This document shows positions 37,026-46,764 of a DNA stretch of 64,000 bases, piece after piece. How positions within the stretch are numbered: the stretch's first letter is position 1; each line of letters starts with the position of its first letter. The notes below the pieces were generated by a model that made no database searches, was not told the origin of the DNA, and saw only the letters and a program-made list of their open reading frames with translations. Position numbers and translations under genes: made by a program. Source of the DNA: Tenacibaculum sp. SZ-18 (lineage in GTDB: Bacteria; Bacteroidota; Bacteroidia; Flavobacteriales; Flavobacteriaceae); assembly GCF_002813915.1 (NCBI RefSeq), contig NZ_CP019335.1:1285777-1349776 (forward strand), in the 5' to 3' direction.

Positions 37026-37838
37026 ATGTATAACTTATTAAAAGGTAAGAAAGGAATTATTTTCGGAGCCTTAGATCAAAATTCAATCGCTTGGAAAGTT
37101 GCAGAAAGAGCTCATGAAGAAGGAGCAGAGTTTGTATTAACTAATGCACCAATAGCTCTTAGAATGGGGCAATTAAATGAATTAGCTGAGAAAACTGGAT
37201 CGCAAGTGATTCCTGCTGATGCTACATCTATGGAAGATTTAACTAATTTAGTTGAAAAATCTATGGAAATTTTAGGAGGTAAATTAGACTTTGTTTTACA
37301 CTCAATAGGAATGTCTGTAAATGTTCGTAAGGGTAAACATTATACAGATCCTAAATACGATTTCACAACAAAAGGTTGGGATGTTTCGGCTGTATCGTTT
37401 CACAAAACAATGAATGTTTTATACAACAAACAAGCAATGAATGATTGGGGAAGTATTGTAGCTTTAACTTATATGGCAGCGCAAAGAGTTTTCCCAGATT
37501 ATAATGATATGGCTGATAACAAAGCATATTTAGAATCTATTGCTCGAAGTTTTGGTTATTTCTTCGGAAGAGATCACAAAGTTCGTGTAAATACAATTTC
37601 TCAGTCACCAACACCAACGACAGCTGGTCAAGGAGTTAAAGGATTTGACGGATTTATTAGTTACGCAGAAAAAATGTCTCCATTAGGAAACGCTACAGCC
37701 TTGGAATGTGCAGATTACACTATTTCACTATTTTCTGACTTGACTAAAAAAGTAACATTGCAAAATTTATTTCATGATGGAGGGTTCTCAAACATGGGAG
37801 TTAGTGATGCAGTAATGGAACGGTTTATTGAAGAATAA
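37026..37838 (+). CDS. fabI: Enoyl-[acyl-carrier-protein] reductase (NADH), FabI
   Basis: The 270-residue short-chain-dehydrogenase-like enzyme reduces enoyl-ACP in the last step of each fatty-acid elongation round. The N terminus GKKGIIFGALDQNSIAWKVA is the FabI-type NADH loop. The catalytic pair is Tyr and Lys in DYNDMADNKAYLE (Tyr-x6-Lys), and SQSPTPTTAGQGVKGFDGF is the substrate-binding segment. VLHSIGMS contains the usual central serine region. It ends the recN-TPR-fabI run and is followed by a terminator. Confidence 0.96.
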   Translation: MYNLLKGKKGIIFGALDQNSIAWKVAERAHEEGAEFVLTNAPIALRMGQLNELAEKTGSQVIPADATSMEDLTNLVEKSMEILGGKLDFVLHSIGMSVNVRKGKHYTDPKYDFTTKGWDVSAVSFHKTMNVLYNKQAMNDWGSIVALTYMAAQRVFPDYNDMADNKAYLESIARSFGYFFGRDHKVRVNTISQSPTPTTAGQGVKGFDGFISYAEKMSPLGNATALECADYTISLFSDLTKKVTLQNLFHDGGFSNMGVSDAVMERFIEE

Positions 37839-37870
37839 ATATTTATTATCGAAAGAAATGAAATACAAGA

Positions 37871-37899
37871 ATGCAAATCTTTAGATTTGCATTTTTTAT
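37871..37899 (+). terminator. Rho-independent terminator of fabI
   Basis: ATGCAAATC / GATTTGCAT (37871-37879 and 37884-37892) with a TTTA loop runs into six T. It lies 33 bases after the stop. Confidence 0.92.
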
Positions 37900-37911
37900 T
37901 GTTTGTATTTT

Positions 37912-38691
37912 ATGAGTAGTATTTCTTACATAGAAGAGGAGTTAGAAGATTTAAGAATAGAGTTAAGAGAACATAAGTTATATGCATCACTTCAAAATTT
38001 AGATGACGTAAAAATATTTATGGAGTCTCACGTTTTTGCAGTTTGGGATTTCATGTCTCTTTTGAAAGCATTGCAAAGAGAACTGACATGTGTTAGTTTA
38101 CCATGGTTTCCTAAAGTAAATACAAAAACTGCTCGATTTATAAATGAAATTGTTTTAGCAGAGGAAACTGATGTAAATGAATTAGGAGAGCCAAGAAGTC
38201 ACTTCGAAATGTATGTTGATGCAATGAAGCAGATTGGTGCAAGTACTTCACCAATAGCTAATTTTATTTCTGAAGTTTATGATGGAACATTTATAGAAGA
38301 AGCTCTTCAAAAAAGTGATATAAATGAGGCTGTTAAAGATTTTATTTCTTTTACTTTTGAAGTAATTAAAACACATGAAGCTCATTTAATAGCATCAGTT
38401 TTTACCTTCGGTCGTGAAGATTTAATTCCTGATATGTTCTTGGAAATTGTAAAGAATACAGAAGAAGAGAGTAATGTTCATTACAGTAAGTTAACTTATT
38501 ATTTAAAAAGGCATATTGAACTAGATGGAGATGATCATGGTCCATTATCATTGGAAATGATGGAAGAATTATGTGGAGAAGATCAACAGAAGTGGGAAGA
38601 TGTGTTATTTTATGCTAAAAAAGCACTTAAAATGAGAATTCACCTTTGGAATGGAATTACTCAGGAAATAAATGAGTCTACATTGGTATAA
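37912..38691 (+). CDS. DUF3050 (haem-oxygenase-like fold) protein
   Basis: The 259-residue protein fits DUF3050. It has an N-terminal helical segment, MESHVFAVWDFMSLLKALQRELTCVSLPWFP, and LGEPRSHFEMYVDAMKQIG. FEVIKTHEAHLIASVFTFGREDLIPDMF comes later, with HIELDGDDHGPLSLEMMEELCG near the C terminus. Regularly placed His and Glu (ESHVF, THEAH, RHIELDGDDH) resemble the metal-binding set of haem-oxygenase-like diiron proteins, but the reaction is unknown. I start at ATG 37912 rather than an in-frame TTG 9 bases earlier. The glycosyltransferase gene starts directly after its stop. Confidence 0.85.
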   Translation: MSSISYIEEELEDLRIELREHKLYASLQNLDDVKIFMESHVFAVWDFMSLLKALQRELTCVSLPWFPKVNTKTARFINEIVLAEETDVNELGEPRSHFEMYVDAMKQIGASTSPIANFISEVYDGTFIEEALQKSDINEAVKDFISFTFEVIKTHEAHLIASVFTFGREDLIPDMFLEIVKNTEEESNVHYSKLTYYLKRHIELDGDDHGPLSLEMMEELCGEDQQKWEDVLFYAKKALKMRIHLWNGITQEINESTLV

Positions 38692-39651
38692 ATGAATTTA
38701 ACATTTTCCATAATTGTACCCGTTTATAATCGTCCTAAGGAGATTGATGAGCTGCTATTTAGTTTGACTCAACAAAATTTTGAAGATGCCTATGAAATTA
38801 TAATTGTGGAAGATGGTTCCTATTATTCTGCTAAAGAAATAGTTGATAAGTACACTTCAGATTTAAATATCAAATATTATTACAAGGAGAATTCAGGAGC
38901 TGGGATGTCGCGTAATTTTGGAATGGAAAGAGCAACAGGAAACTACTTCATTATTTTAGATTCTGATGTTATTTTACCAGATACTTATTTGAGAAGTGTA
39001 AAGAAGGCTTTGATACAAAACTTTACGGATGCTTTTGGTGGGCCGGATAAAGCTCATGAAAGCTTTACTCCTTTACAAAAGGCAATTAATTATTCTATGA
39101 CTTCTTTTTTTACTACAGGAGGAATTAGAGGAAAGAACAAAAGTGTTGGTAAATTCCAACCTAGAAGTTTCAATATGGGAATTTCCAAAGAAGCTTTCAA
39201 CAAAACAAAAGGGTTTAATCCTTATAAAGTAGGAGAGGATATTGATCTATCTTTCCGATTATGGGGAGAAGGTTACGAAACGCAACTAATTTCTGATGCT
39301 TATGTTTATCACAAACGAAGAACAAGTGTCAAACAATTTTTCAAACAAACCTTTAGTTTTGGAACTGCTCGTCCTGAATTAAATAGAAGATTCCCAAATA
39401 CAAAGAAAATTACTTATTGGTTTCCCAGTGTTTTTATTTTGGGAATAGATGTGTCTTTAATATTAGCTTTATTCGGTTATTGGCAATTTTTACTGTTCTA
39501 CATAGTATATTTTGTTGTGTTGTTCTCAGATTCTTTATTACAAAATAAAAGTATTAAAGTGGCTCATTTAAGTATTATAACGACGCTCACTCAATTTTAT
39601 GGATATGGATTAGGATTTTTGAAGTCCTTTTTATTTAAGAGTTCTGAATAA
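38692..39651 (+). CDS. Family-2 glycosyltransferase with C-terminal membrane helices
   Basis: The 319-residue protein has a GT2 (GT-A) domain: FSIIVPVYNRPKEIDELL at the N terminus, VEDGSYYSA with the first Asp, and YFIILDSDVILPD with the DxD metal site. The acceptor part has FNPYKVGEDIDLSFRLWGEGY, containing the ED base. Two hydrophobic segments (about 246-285) and a terminal one anchor it in the membrane. It probably adds sugar to a lipid- or surface-linked glycan; the substrate is unknown. It abuts the DUF3050 gene with no gap and lies 30 bp before a hairpin repeat element. Confidence 0.88.
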   Translation: MNLTFSIIVPVYNRPKEIDELLFSLTQQNFEDAYEIIIVEDGSYYSAKEIVDKYTSDLNIKYYYKENSGAGMSRNFGMERATGNYFIILDSDVILPDTYLRSVKKALIQNFTDAFGGPDKAHESFTPLQKAINYSMTSFFTTGGIRGKNKSVGKFQPRSFNMGISKEAFNKTKGFNPYKVGEDIDLSFRLWGEGYETQLISDAYVYHKRRTSVKQFFKQTFSFGTARPELNRRFPNTKKITYWFPSVFILGIDVSLILALFGYWQFLLFYIVYFVVLFSDSLLQNKSIKVAHLSIITTLTQFYGYGLGFLKSFLFKSSE

Positions 39652-39680
39652 TGTTTAAATTATAACAAATCAAAACCACA

Positions 39681-39766
39681 TGTCATCACGAGAAAATAGC
39701 GACGATGTAATCTTACTTTTGATTTGCAGATTGCTTCATTTCGTCATACTTCATTCGCAATGACGA
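39681..39766. repeat. 86-bp hairpin-forming intergenic repeat (REP/MITE-like)
   Basis: The ends TGTCATCACGA and TCGCAATGACGA form imperfect terminal inverted repeats. Inner segments (GATGTAATCT and AGATTGCTTC) also pair, so the whole element can fold into one long hairpin. The composition, with GTCATTGCGA-type ends and a GAAGCAATCT core, resembles dispersed palindromic repeats found between genes in many genomes. It fills the gap between two convergent genes. Only one copy is in this window, so the repeat nature is by resemblance. Confidence 0.6.
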
Positions 39767-39809
39767 TAAAATATCTTTGCAGTAATTACATTTTTGATTT
39801 ATAAGAATT

Positions 39810-40514
39810 TTATGAAGAAGTTATAACGTTTAAAATTTTCCTTATTTCTTCTGAGTCAGAAACCGTTTGAGGTATGTTATCAAAGTTTGAAGCCGAGCTT
39901 TCTTCTACATTAATTGAAGCTGATGCGTGAACTTCGATAAAACCAGATTTTTTCAATTTACCAACGTTTTTTGAGTTTATACCAGATCCTGGGAGAATAA
40001 TAATCTGATTACTATATTCTTTTTGTAAATCTTTTAATAACGTTAATCCTTCTAAGGCTTTGTTTTTTTGACCCGAAGTTAATACTCGATTTACGTTTAA
40101 ATTAATTAACTGCTGTATTCCTTCAATTGGATTTGTAATCAAATCAAAAGCTCTGTGAAAAGTAAAAGGAAGCGGATAAGCTAATGAAATCAATTCTTTA
40201 CTTCTTTTTTCATCAATTGTGTTATTATCTTTTAAAACCCCTGAAACAATACCGTTTACACCTAACGATTTACACTTAATTATATCTTGTTTCATAATAT
40301 CGAATTCAGCTTTGGAATACACAAAATTTCCACTTCTTGGTCGAATTAGAACAAATGTTTCTATCGATAGTTCTGAAATCACTTTTTTAATCAATCCATA
40401 AGAAGGTGTAATTCCACCGGAATTTAATTCAGAACACAATTCTATTCGATGAGCTCCAGCTTGTTCTGCATTTAATGCCGATTGATATGAATTTGCACAA
40501 ATTTCTAATTTCAT
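39810..40514 (-). CDS. cutC: CutC-family protein
   Basis: The 234-residue protein matches CutC, a TIM-barrel family once linked to copper homeostasis: EICANSYQSALNAEQAGAHRIELCSELNSGGITPSYG at the start, LIRPRSGNFVYS, and the later FHRAFDLITNPIEGIQQL, RVLTSGQK and EVHASASIN. The copper role is now doubted for several members and an enzymatic role on a sugar or lipid has been proposed. Here its start overlaps the stop of the GH20 gene by one base, so it is expressed with a glycosidase. That context favours a link to sugar metabolism over copper. Confidence 0.9.
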   Translation of the reverse strand: MKLEICANSYQSALNAEQAGAHRIELCSELNSGGITPSYGLIKKVISELSIETFVLIRPRSGNFVYSKAEFDIMKQDIIKCKSLGVNGIVSGVLKDNNTIDEKRSKELISLAYPLPFTFHRAFDLITNPIEGIQQLINLNVNRVLTSGQKNKALEGLTLLKDLQKEYSNQIIILPGSGINSKNVGKLKKSGFIEVHASASINVEESSASNFDNIPQTVSDSEEIRKILNVITSS

Positions 40515-42781
40515 TATTCAATAAGTATTTCATCAATAAAGGTCCAAGCTCGGTAACCACCACCTTGTTTTCCTTTAGGAATAACACCAAAATTAGGAAT
40601 CTCAATTTTAATCGTTTTGGTTTTCGCATTCTCAAAGTTGGCATGGAAATTTACTAACAATCCTTCATTAGTAATATTGAATGTTTGTTTTTCCGTATTA
40701 TCAAATTTTATAGTCAGCTGTTTAGGCGCATAAATCCATTGACCATTTCCGTTATAAAATCTTGTTTTAATTGAGTTGATTGTTGTTACACTATCTAAAT
40801 CTATAGTAATAGTTACATCATTCCCAAAAAAACCAAGCCATTCTTTATCTCCATAGCGTTTATTACTTCCTGAAATTCCATTAATTAAGGCTTGTTTTCC
40901 TCCAGCATTATAGGATTCGTTGGGTTCTACGCTTAGTGCAATGGTTTTACCAACAGCTTTGTGTAAGTTAATTTTGTTTTGATGAATATGACTTATTTGA
41001 TTTCCTCCATGAAAGCTTGCAGCCTTTATTTTTGTTGTTTTACTAATATTTATAGGCTTGGTATAAATAGTTGATTTTCCAGTTGGATTTTTATCATTTA
41101 AAGTATATCTAATTTCAGCGTCTTTTGTTGCAGATGAAAGAGAATACATGAGCTTATTATCATCATTTCTTGCGAAGTTTCCTGTTATTTCATATAAATG
41201 ATTAGCGAAATTGACACTATTCAATCTTAATCTTTCTTGAAATTGAATTAATCTATTTTTAAAATCAATAAAATTTTTATGTTCAGGTTTAGACCATAGG
41301 ACTTCTGCGAGTGCAATCGCTCTAGGGAAAGCCATATATTCAACTTTTTCGGGAGTTTTTATATACTCAGTCCAAACATTTCCTTGAGCACCTAAAACAT
41401 ATTTAGATTCTTCTTCGGTTAATTCTTCGGGTATAGGATTAAAACTGTAGACTTTCTCAAGTGGTAAAAAACCACCAATAGCTAGTGGTTCATTTTCGTT
41501 TTCTGATTGATAATAATCAAAATAACAATGAGATAATGGTGTTAATATGACATTATGATGTTCTTTTGCAGCTTGAACTGCGCCTTCAGTTCCACGCCAA
41601 GACATTACTGTTGCATTAGGAGCTAATCCACCTTCTAAAATTTCATCCCAACCGATGATTTGTTTTCCTTTAGAGTTAATATATTTTTCCATTCTCTTAA
41701 TAAAATAGCTTTGTAAACCATGTTCATTTTTTAGATTTTTTTGTTTGATTAATTGTTGACAGAAAGCTGAGTTTTTCCACTTTGTTTTCGGAGTTTCATC
41801 ACCACCAATATGAATGTATTTTCCAGGAAATAGTTCAACAACTTCATCAATTACATCCTCAAGAAACTTAAAAGTTGTCTCTGAAGGACAATAAACTTCA
41901 TCAAAAACGCCCCATTTAGTAGCAACTTCAACTTTTTCTCCAGTGCATCCCAATTCTGGATAAGCGGTAATTGCAGCTTGCGAATGTCCTGGCATTTCTA
42001 TTTCGGGAATAATTTCTACATAGCGTTCAGATGCATATTGTACAATTTCCTTTATTTCTTCTTGAGTATAATAACCACCATATCTTTTTCCATCGTATTC
42101 TTGTGGTTGATCATTGTAATGTCCTATTAAAGTTTCACCCCTGAAAGCAGCAATTTCCTGTAATTTCGGATATTTTTTTATTTCAATTCTCCAACCTTGA
42201 TCTTCCGTTAAGTGCCAATGAAAAGTGTTATATTTTAATGAGGCGATTACATCTATATATTTTTTAATGAAAGCTACAGGAAACATATGTCTAGCAACGT
42301 CTAAATGCATTCCTCGATAAGCAAATTCTGGTTTATCTTTAATTTTTATACTTTGTATAGCAATTTCTTTAGAATTGCTTTTTGAAGGAAGCAACTGAAG
42401 TAACGTTTGTACTCCATAAAAAGCTCCTTTAGCAGTTTTAGACTTTATTTGAATGTCTTTTTCTGTTATTGATAAATGATATTCTTCGTTGTTCTTTATT
42501 GCTTTATCTATTATAAAATTGATAGAGTTATTTTCAGAACTAGTATTTGGTTTTATGTGAAGATTAGTTTCTAAATATGATTTGAAATAATTAATTACTT
42601 TTAATAAGTTGTCATCACCTGAAATAAAAGTTTCATTTGAAAGGATAAAAAAACCATTTTTAATTTCTTGATATGCTGGTATTGGTATCACTGCTGGGTC
42701 AAGAGTTCTTCTCTGCTCTTTTTTGCATTGAAAGAATGTTAATAGAAATAGAACTGGTAAGATGTAGTTTAGAATTTTCAT
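40514..42781 (-). CDS. Beta-N-acetylhexosaminidase (GH20), lipoprotein
   Basis: The 755-residue protein has a lipoprotein signal (LLTFFQCKKE, lipid on Cys19). The GH20 supporting domain is at about 30-145. The catalytic barrel has RGMHLDVARHMFP, FHWHLTEDQGWR and the Asp-Glu catalytic pair in HIGGDETPKTKW (near residue 327). An Fn3/CBM-type C-terminal region includes YNAGGKQALINGI. It removes terminal beta-GlcNAc or GalNAc from glycans at the cell surface or in the periplasm. It is divergent from the GH92 gene, only 40 bp away, and shares a related C-terminal module with it. It is co-translated with cutC. Confidence 0.95.
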   Translation of the reverse strand: MKILNYILPVLFLLTFFQCKKEQRRTLDPAVIPIPAYQEIKNGFFILSNETFISGDDNLLKVINYFKSYLETNLHIKPNTSSENNSINFIIDKAIKNNEEYHLSITEKDIQIKSKTAKGAFYGVQTLLQLLPSKSNSKEIAIQSIKIKDKPEFAYRGMHLDVARHMFPVAFIKKYIDVIASLKYNTFHWHLTEDQGWRIEIKKYPKLQEIAAFRGETLIGHYNDQPQEYDGKRYGGYYTQEEIKEIVQYASERYVEIIPEIEMPGHSQAAITAYPELGCTGEKVEVATKWGVFDEVYCPSETTFKFLEDVIDEVVELFPGKYIHIGGDETPKTKWKNSAFCQQLIKQKNLKNEHGLQSYFIKRMEKYINSKGKQIIGWDEILEGGLAPNATVMSWRGTEGAVQAAKEHHNVILTPLSHCYFDYYQSENENEPLAIGGFLPLEKVYSFNPIPEELTEEESKYVLGAQGNVWTEYIKTPEKVEYMAFPRAIALAEVLWSKPEHKNFIDFKNRLIQFQERLRLNSVNFANHLYEITGNFARNDDNKLMYSLSSATKDAEIRYTLNDKNPTGKSTIYTKPINISKTTKIKAASFHGGNQISHIHQNKINLHKAVGKTIALSVEPNESYNAGGKQALINGISGSNKRYGDKEWLGFFGNDVTITIDLDSVTTINSIKTRFYNGNGQWIYAPKQLTIKFDNTEKQTFNITNEGLLVNFHANFENAKTKTIKIEIPNFGVIPKGKQGGGYRAWTFIDEILIE

Positions 42782-42821
42782 TTTAGTATATTAGAAATTT
42801 AAAAATAAGAATCTAAACCAA

Positions 42822-45743
42822 ATGAAACTTAAAACAATATTCCTTTTCTTAATAGGATTATTACTGTATAGTTGTAAAAAAGAAATAATTACTCCTGCAA
42901 AAATTACCAAACCTTTAATTTCTTATGTGAATCCGTTTATTGGAACGGGTGGCCACGGACATACATATCCTGGAGCAACAATGCCATTTGGAATGATGCA
43001 ATTAAGTCCTGATACTCGATTAGATGGATGGGATGGATGTTCTGGTTATCATTATTCCGATAAATATATTTATGGTTTTTCTCATACACATTTAAGCGGA
43101 ACTGGAGTTTCTGATTATGGTGATGTTTTATTAATGCCTACTAACGATATTATTTTTAATAATGGGGCAAACGGAAAAATAGGCTATCGATCAAAGTTTT
43201 CTCATGAGAAAGAAGTTGCAAAGGCAGGTTATTATAAAGTTCATTTAGATGATACAAATATTGATGTTGAATTAACGGTTTCGGAAAGAAGTGGAGTGCA
43301 TAAATATCAGTTTCCTTCTAGTGAAAACCAAGTTGTAATTCTCGATTTAATTCACCGTGATGAATTATTAGATGGAGTTATTAATATGATTTCTGATAAA
43401 GAAATATCTGGATATCGATTTTCAAAAGCATGGGCCACCAATCAGAAATTATTCTATTATATTAAATTTTCGCATTCAATTGAAGGTAAACTAGATCATC
43501 AAGTTCCAAAAAATAGAGAACAAATTGCTGGGTATGTTTTTGAAAATCCAAACAACGAGCCTGTTTATGTTAAAATTGGAATTTCTGCGGTGGATATTGA
43601 AGGAGCTAAAAATAATTTAGAGCAAGAAATAGGTAATAAATCTTTTGAAGATATTAAAAATGAGGCCAAAAAAGCTTGGTCAAAACAATTAGAAAAAATT
43701 GTAGTAGAAAGTAATAATGAAGATTATAAAACCAATTTCTACTCAAGCATGTATCATGCAATGATTGCTCCAAATATCTATCAAGATGTTGATGGAAGAT
43801 ATAGAGGAATGGATTTGAAAATTCATGAAACTACAGATTTTAATTACTACACTGTTTTCTCACTTTGGGATACATACAGAGCTACACATCCTTTATACAC
43901 AATTATTGAACAAGAACGAACGAATGATTTTATCAACACATTTTTAGCGAAGTATGATGAAGGTGGAATAATGCCAATTTGGGATTTATCTGGAAATTAT
44001 ACAGGTTGTATGATTGGTTATCATGCAGTACCTGTAATAGCTGATGCCTATTTAAAAGGAATTCAAGGATATGACGAAGAAAAAGCATTACAAGCCATGA
44101 AACATTCTGCAACTAGAGATAAGCTCGGATTAGAATCGTATAAGAGTCTTGGTTATATTCCTGTGGAGAAAGAAAGTGAATCGGTTTCTAAAACTTTAGA
44201 ATATGCATACGATGATTGGACTATTGCTCAAATGGCAAAAGCAATGAATAAGTCTGATGATTATAAAACTTACATAGAAAGAGCTCAAAACTATAAGAAT
44301 ATCTTTGATCCTAAATCTCAATTTATGAGAGGTCGATTTAGAAATACTTGGTTTGCTCCATTTGATCCTTACGAAGTAAATTTTAATTATACAGAAGCCA
44401 ATGCTTGGCAGTATAGTAATTATGTTCCGCAAGATATTTCTGGGTATTTGAAATTACTGGGAGGAAAGTCTGTCTTAGAAAAGAATTTGGATACGCTATT
44501 TAAAGCAGAAGCAGAAACCTCTGGTCGTCATCAAGTTGATATTACAGGTTTGATTGGTCAGTATGCTCATGGAAATGAACCAAGTCACCACATGGCATAT
44601 TTGTACAATTTTGTTGGAAAACCATATAAAACTCAAGAAAAGATTCAACAAATTTTAACTGAACAATATACAAATTCACCAGATGGAATTTCAGGAAATG
44701 AAGATTGTGGACAAATGAGTGCTTGGTATATTTTTAGTTCTTTAGGGTTTTATCCAGTAACTCCTGGATCAAATCAATATATCATAGGAAAACCATTGTT
44801 TGAGAAAGCTTCAATTAATTTGGAAAATGGTAAAGTATTTACGATTCAAGCTAAGAATCTTATTGATGGTAACATTTATATAAAAGAAGCATTCCTAAAT
44901 GGAGAATCTTTGAATAGAACGTATATCACTCATGAAGAAATTATTAATGGAGGATCTTTAGTTTTTGAAATGGCAAATTCTCCTTCTGATTGGGGAACAA
45001 AAGAAGAAGAACTTCCTCTAACAAATATTGATGAACATATAATAGTTCCTGCACCTTTTATTGAAAAAGGAGAAGTTGCTTTTAAAGGAAATACAGAAGT
45101 TGTATTATCTAACGTAGAAAAAGATGTAAGTACCTATTATTCATTAAACGGAAATGCATTTCAAGAATATAAGAGCCCTTTTAGCATCGAAGAAAAGTCA
45201 ACACTGCAGGTTTATTCTCAAAAAGGAAATATTAAAAGCTCAGTAATCACTACAGATTTCTATAAAATTGATCCAAATATTAAAATTGAATTAAAGACAA
45301 AATATGCGAATCAGTATAATGCCGGAGGCGACAATGCATTAATTGATGGAATTCTAGGAACAGAAGATTTTAGAACAGGAACATGGCAAGGATACTGGAA
45401 TGAAGATGTAGAAGCAATAGTTGATTTAGGCAAAATTAAAACTGTTTCTAATATTCAAGTTAACTTTTTAAGAGATCAGCGTTCTTGGATTTTCTTACCA
45501 ACCAATGTTGAAATTCATTATTCTATAGATGGAAAAAGATTTCGAAAAATTAAAGATTGGAAAGCGCCAAAACCTTTTAACACGGATGATGTGGAAATAT
45601 CAAGTGTTATTGCTTCTCAAAAGATTAAAGCAAAATATATTAAGGTAGTTGCAAAGAAACTAGGAAAGTTGCCAGAATGGCATATGGGGTATCCTCATGA
45701 TGGACGATCATGGATTTTTATAGACGAAATAATGATAAAATAA
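42822..45743 (+). CDS. Alpha-mannosidase (GH92), lipoprotein
   Basis: The 973-residue protein has a lipoprotein signal (LLLYSCKKE, lipid on Cys18). The GH92 core starts at VNPFIGTGGHGHTYPGATMPFGMMQLSPDT and its C-terminal catalytic motif is GNEDCGQMSAWYIFSSLGFYPVTPG near residue 630. A chitobiase-like module follows (about 740-830) and then a discoidin-like module with YNAGGDNALIDGILG (about 840-973). GH92 enzymes are calcium-dependent exo-mannosidases acting mainly on high-mannose N-glycans. It starts an operon with a glycosylasparaginase and a sugar transporter, which strongly supports an N-glycan substrate. Confidence 0.96.
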   Translation: MKLKTIFLFLIGLLLYSCKKEIITPAKITKPLISYVNPFIGTGGHGHTYPGATMPFGMMQLSPDTRLDGWDGCSGYHYSDKYIYGFSHTHLSGTGVSDYGDVLLMPTNDIIFNNGANGKIGYRSKFSHEKEVAKAGYYKVHLDDTNIDVELTVSERSGVHKYQFPSSENQVVILDLIHRDELLDGVINMISDKEISGYRFSKAWATNQKLFYYIKFSHSIEGKLDHQVPKNREQIAGYVFENPNNEPVYVKIGISAVDIEGAKNNLEQEIGNKSFEDIKNEAKKAWSKQLEKIVVESNNEDYKTNFYSSMYHAMIAPNIYQDVDGRYRGMDLKIHETTDFNYYTVFSLWDTYRATHPLYTIIEQERTNDFINTFLAKYDEGGIMPIWDLSGNYTGCMIGYHAVPVIADAYLKGIQGYDEEKALQAMKHSATRDKLGLESYKSLGYIPVEKESESVSKTLEYAYDDWTIAQMAKAMNKSDDYKTYIERAQNYKNIFDPKSQFMRGRFRNTWFAPFDPYEVNFNYTEANAWQYSNYVPQDISGYLKLLGGKSVLEKNLDTLFKAEAETSGRHQVDITGLIGQYAHGNEPSHHMAYLYNFVGKPYKTQEKIQQILTEQYTNSPDGISGNEDCGQMSAWYIFSSLGFYPVTPGSNQYIIGKPLFEKASINLENGKVFTIQAKNLIDGNIYIKEAFLNGESLNRTYITHEEIINGGSLVFEMANSPSDWGTKEEELPLTNIDEHIIVPAPFIEKGEVAFKGNTEVVLSNVEKDVSTYYSLNGNAFQEYKSPFSIEEKSTLQVYSQKGNIKSSVITTDFYKIDPNIKIELKTKYANQYNAGGDNALIDGILGTEDFRTGTWQGYWNEDVEAIVDLGKIKTVSNIQVNFLRDQRSWIFLPTNVEIHYSIDGKRFRKIKDWKAPKPFNTDDVEISSVIASQKIKAKYIKVVAKKLGKLPEWHMGYPHDGRSWIFIDEIMIK

Positions 45744-45747
45744 TAGA

Positions 45748-46758
45748 ATGAAAGGAAGAAAAATTATAAAAAGTATACTTTTATTTAATCTATGTTTACT
45801 TTCGTTTCTCAGCTTTTTCGGCTGTGCTAATGAAAAGTCAGATTCAAAAACAGAATTAGAGAAAGCTATCAGTTCTACTAAAGTTTCGCCAATTGCCATC
45901 GGAACGTGGAATTTTCCAGATGCAATTAATGCAGCCGCAACAGTTTTGAAAAATGGAGGGACGGCTTTAGATGCAGTTGTTGAAGGTTGTAAAAAGGAAG
46001 AAGCTAATCCTAAAAACCAAACTGTAGGAATTGGAGGTTTACCTGATAGAGATGGAGATGTTACTTTAGATGCTTGTGTTATGAATCATAAAGGTGATTA
46101 CGGAGCTGTAGTTGGAGTAAAAAAAATAAAGCACGTAATTTCTTTGGCAAGGAAGGTGATGGAAGAAACACCCCATGCAATTTTAGCAGGAGAAGGAGCT
46201 GAAAAGTTTGCGCAGGCTAATGGTTTCGTAAAGGAAGATTTGTTAACACAAGATTCTAAGAAAGCTTGGGAAGAATGGAAAATAAAGTCTGAATACAAAC
46301 CAATTATTAATATTGAAAACCATGATACCATCGGAATGTTAGCTTTAGATGAGGAGGGAAATATTTCAGGAGCTTGTACAACTAGTGGATTGGCTTATAA
46401 AATGGCAGGAAGAATTGGAGATTCCCCAATCATTGGTTCAGGTTTATTTATAGATAATGAAGTTGGCGGTGCTGTTGCAACTGGTTTGGGAGAAGAAGTT
46501 TTAAAAACTGTCGGTAGTTTTCTAATTGTTGAATTAATGAGACAAGGAAAATCACCACAAGAAGCTTGTGAAGAAGCAATTCGCAGAATTGTTAGTAAAC
46601 CAAATAGTAATTTTAAAGATTTTCAAGTGTGTTATATTGCTTTAAATAAACAAGGTGAAGTTGGTAGTTATTCTATTCACGAATGGTTCAGTTATAACAT
46701 TTTTAAAAACGGAGAAACAAAAAATATAAAATCAGATTTTTATTTAAAAACTAAATAA
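45748..46758 (+). CDS. N4-(beta-N-acetylglucosaminyl)-L-asparaginase (glycosylasparaginase), predicted lipoprotein
   Basis: The 336-residue Ntn-hydrolase cuts the bond between GlcNAc and Asn left after deglycosylation of N-glycoproteins. The autoprocessing site is HDTIGMLALD (His-Asp-Thr), where the Thr becomes the N-terminal nucleophile of the beta subunit. SPIAIGTWNF, LDAVVEGCKKEEANP, GIGGLPDRDG and GDSPIIGSGLFIDNEVGGAVATGLGE are all family signatures. The N-terminal signal ends in FFGCANE, indicating a lipoprotein outside the cytoplasm. It lies 4 bp after the GH92 gene and 6 bp before the transporter, in one operon. Confidence 0.95.
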   Translation: MKGRKIIKSILLFNLCLLSFLSFFGCANEKSDSKTELEKAISSTKVSPIAIGTWNFPDAINAAATVLKNGGTALDAVVEGCKKEEANPKNQTVGIGGLPDRDGDVTLDACVMNHKGDYGAVVGVKKIKHVISLARKVMEETPHAILAGEGAEKFAQANGFVKEDLLTQDSKKAWEEWKIKSEYKPIINIENHDTIGMLALDEEGNISGACTTSGLAYKMAGRIGDSPIIGSGLFIDNEVGGAVATGLGEEVLKTVGSFLIVELMRQGKSPQEACEEAIRRIVSKPNSNFKDFQVCYIALNKQGEVGSYSIHEWFSYNIFKNGETKNIKSDFYLKTK

Positions 46759-46764
46759 TACTTT

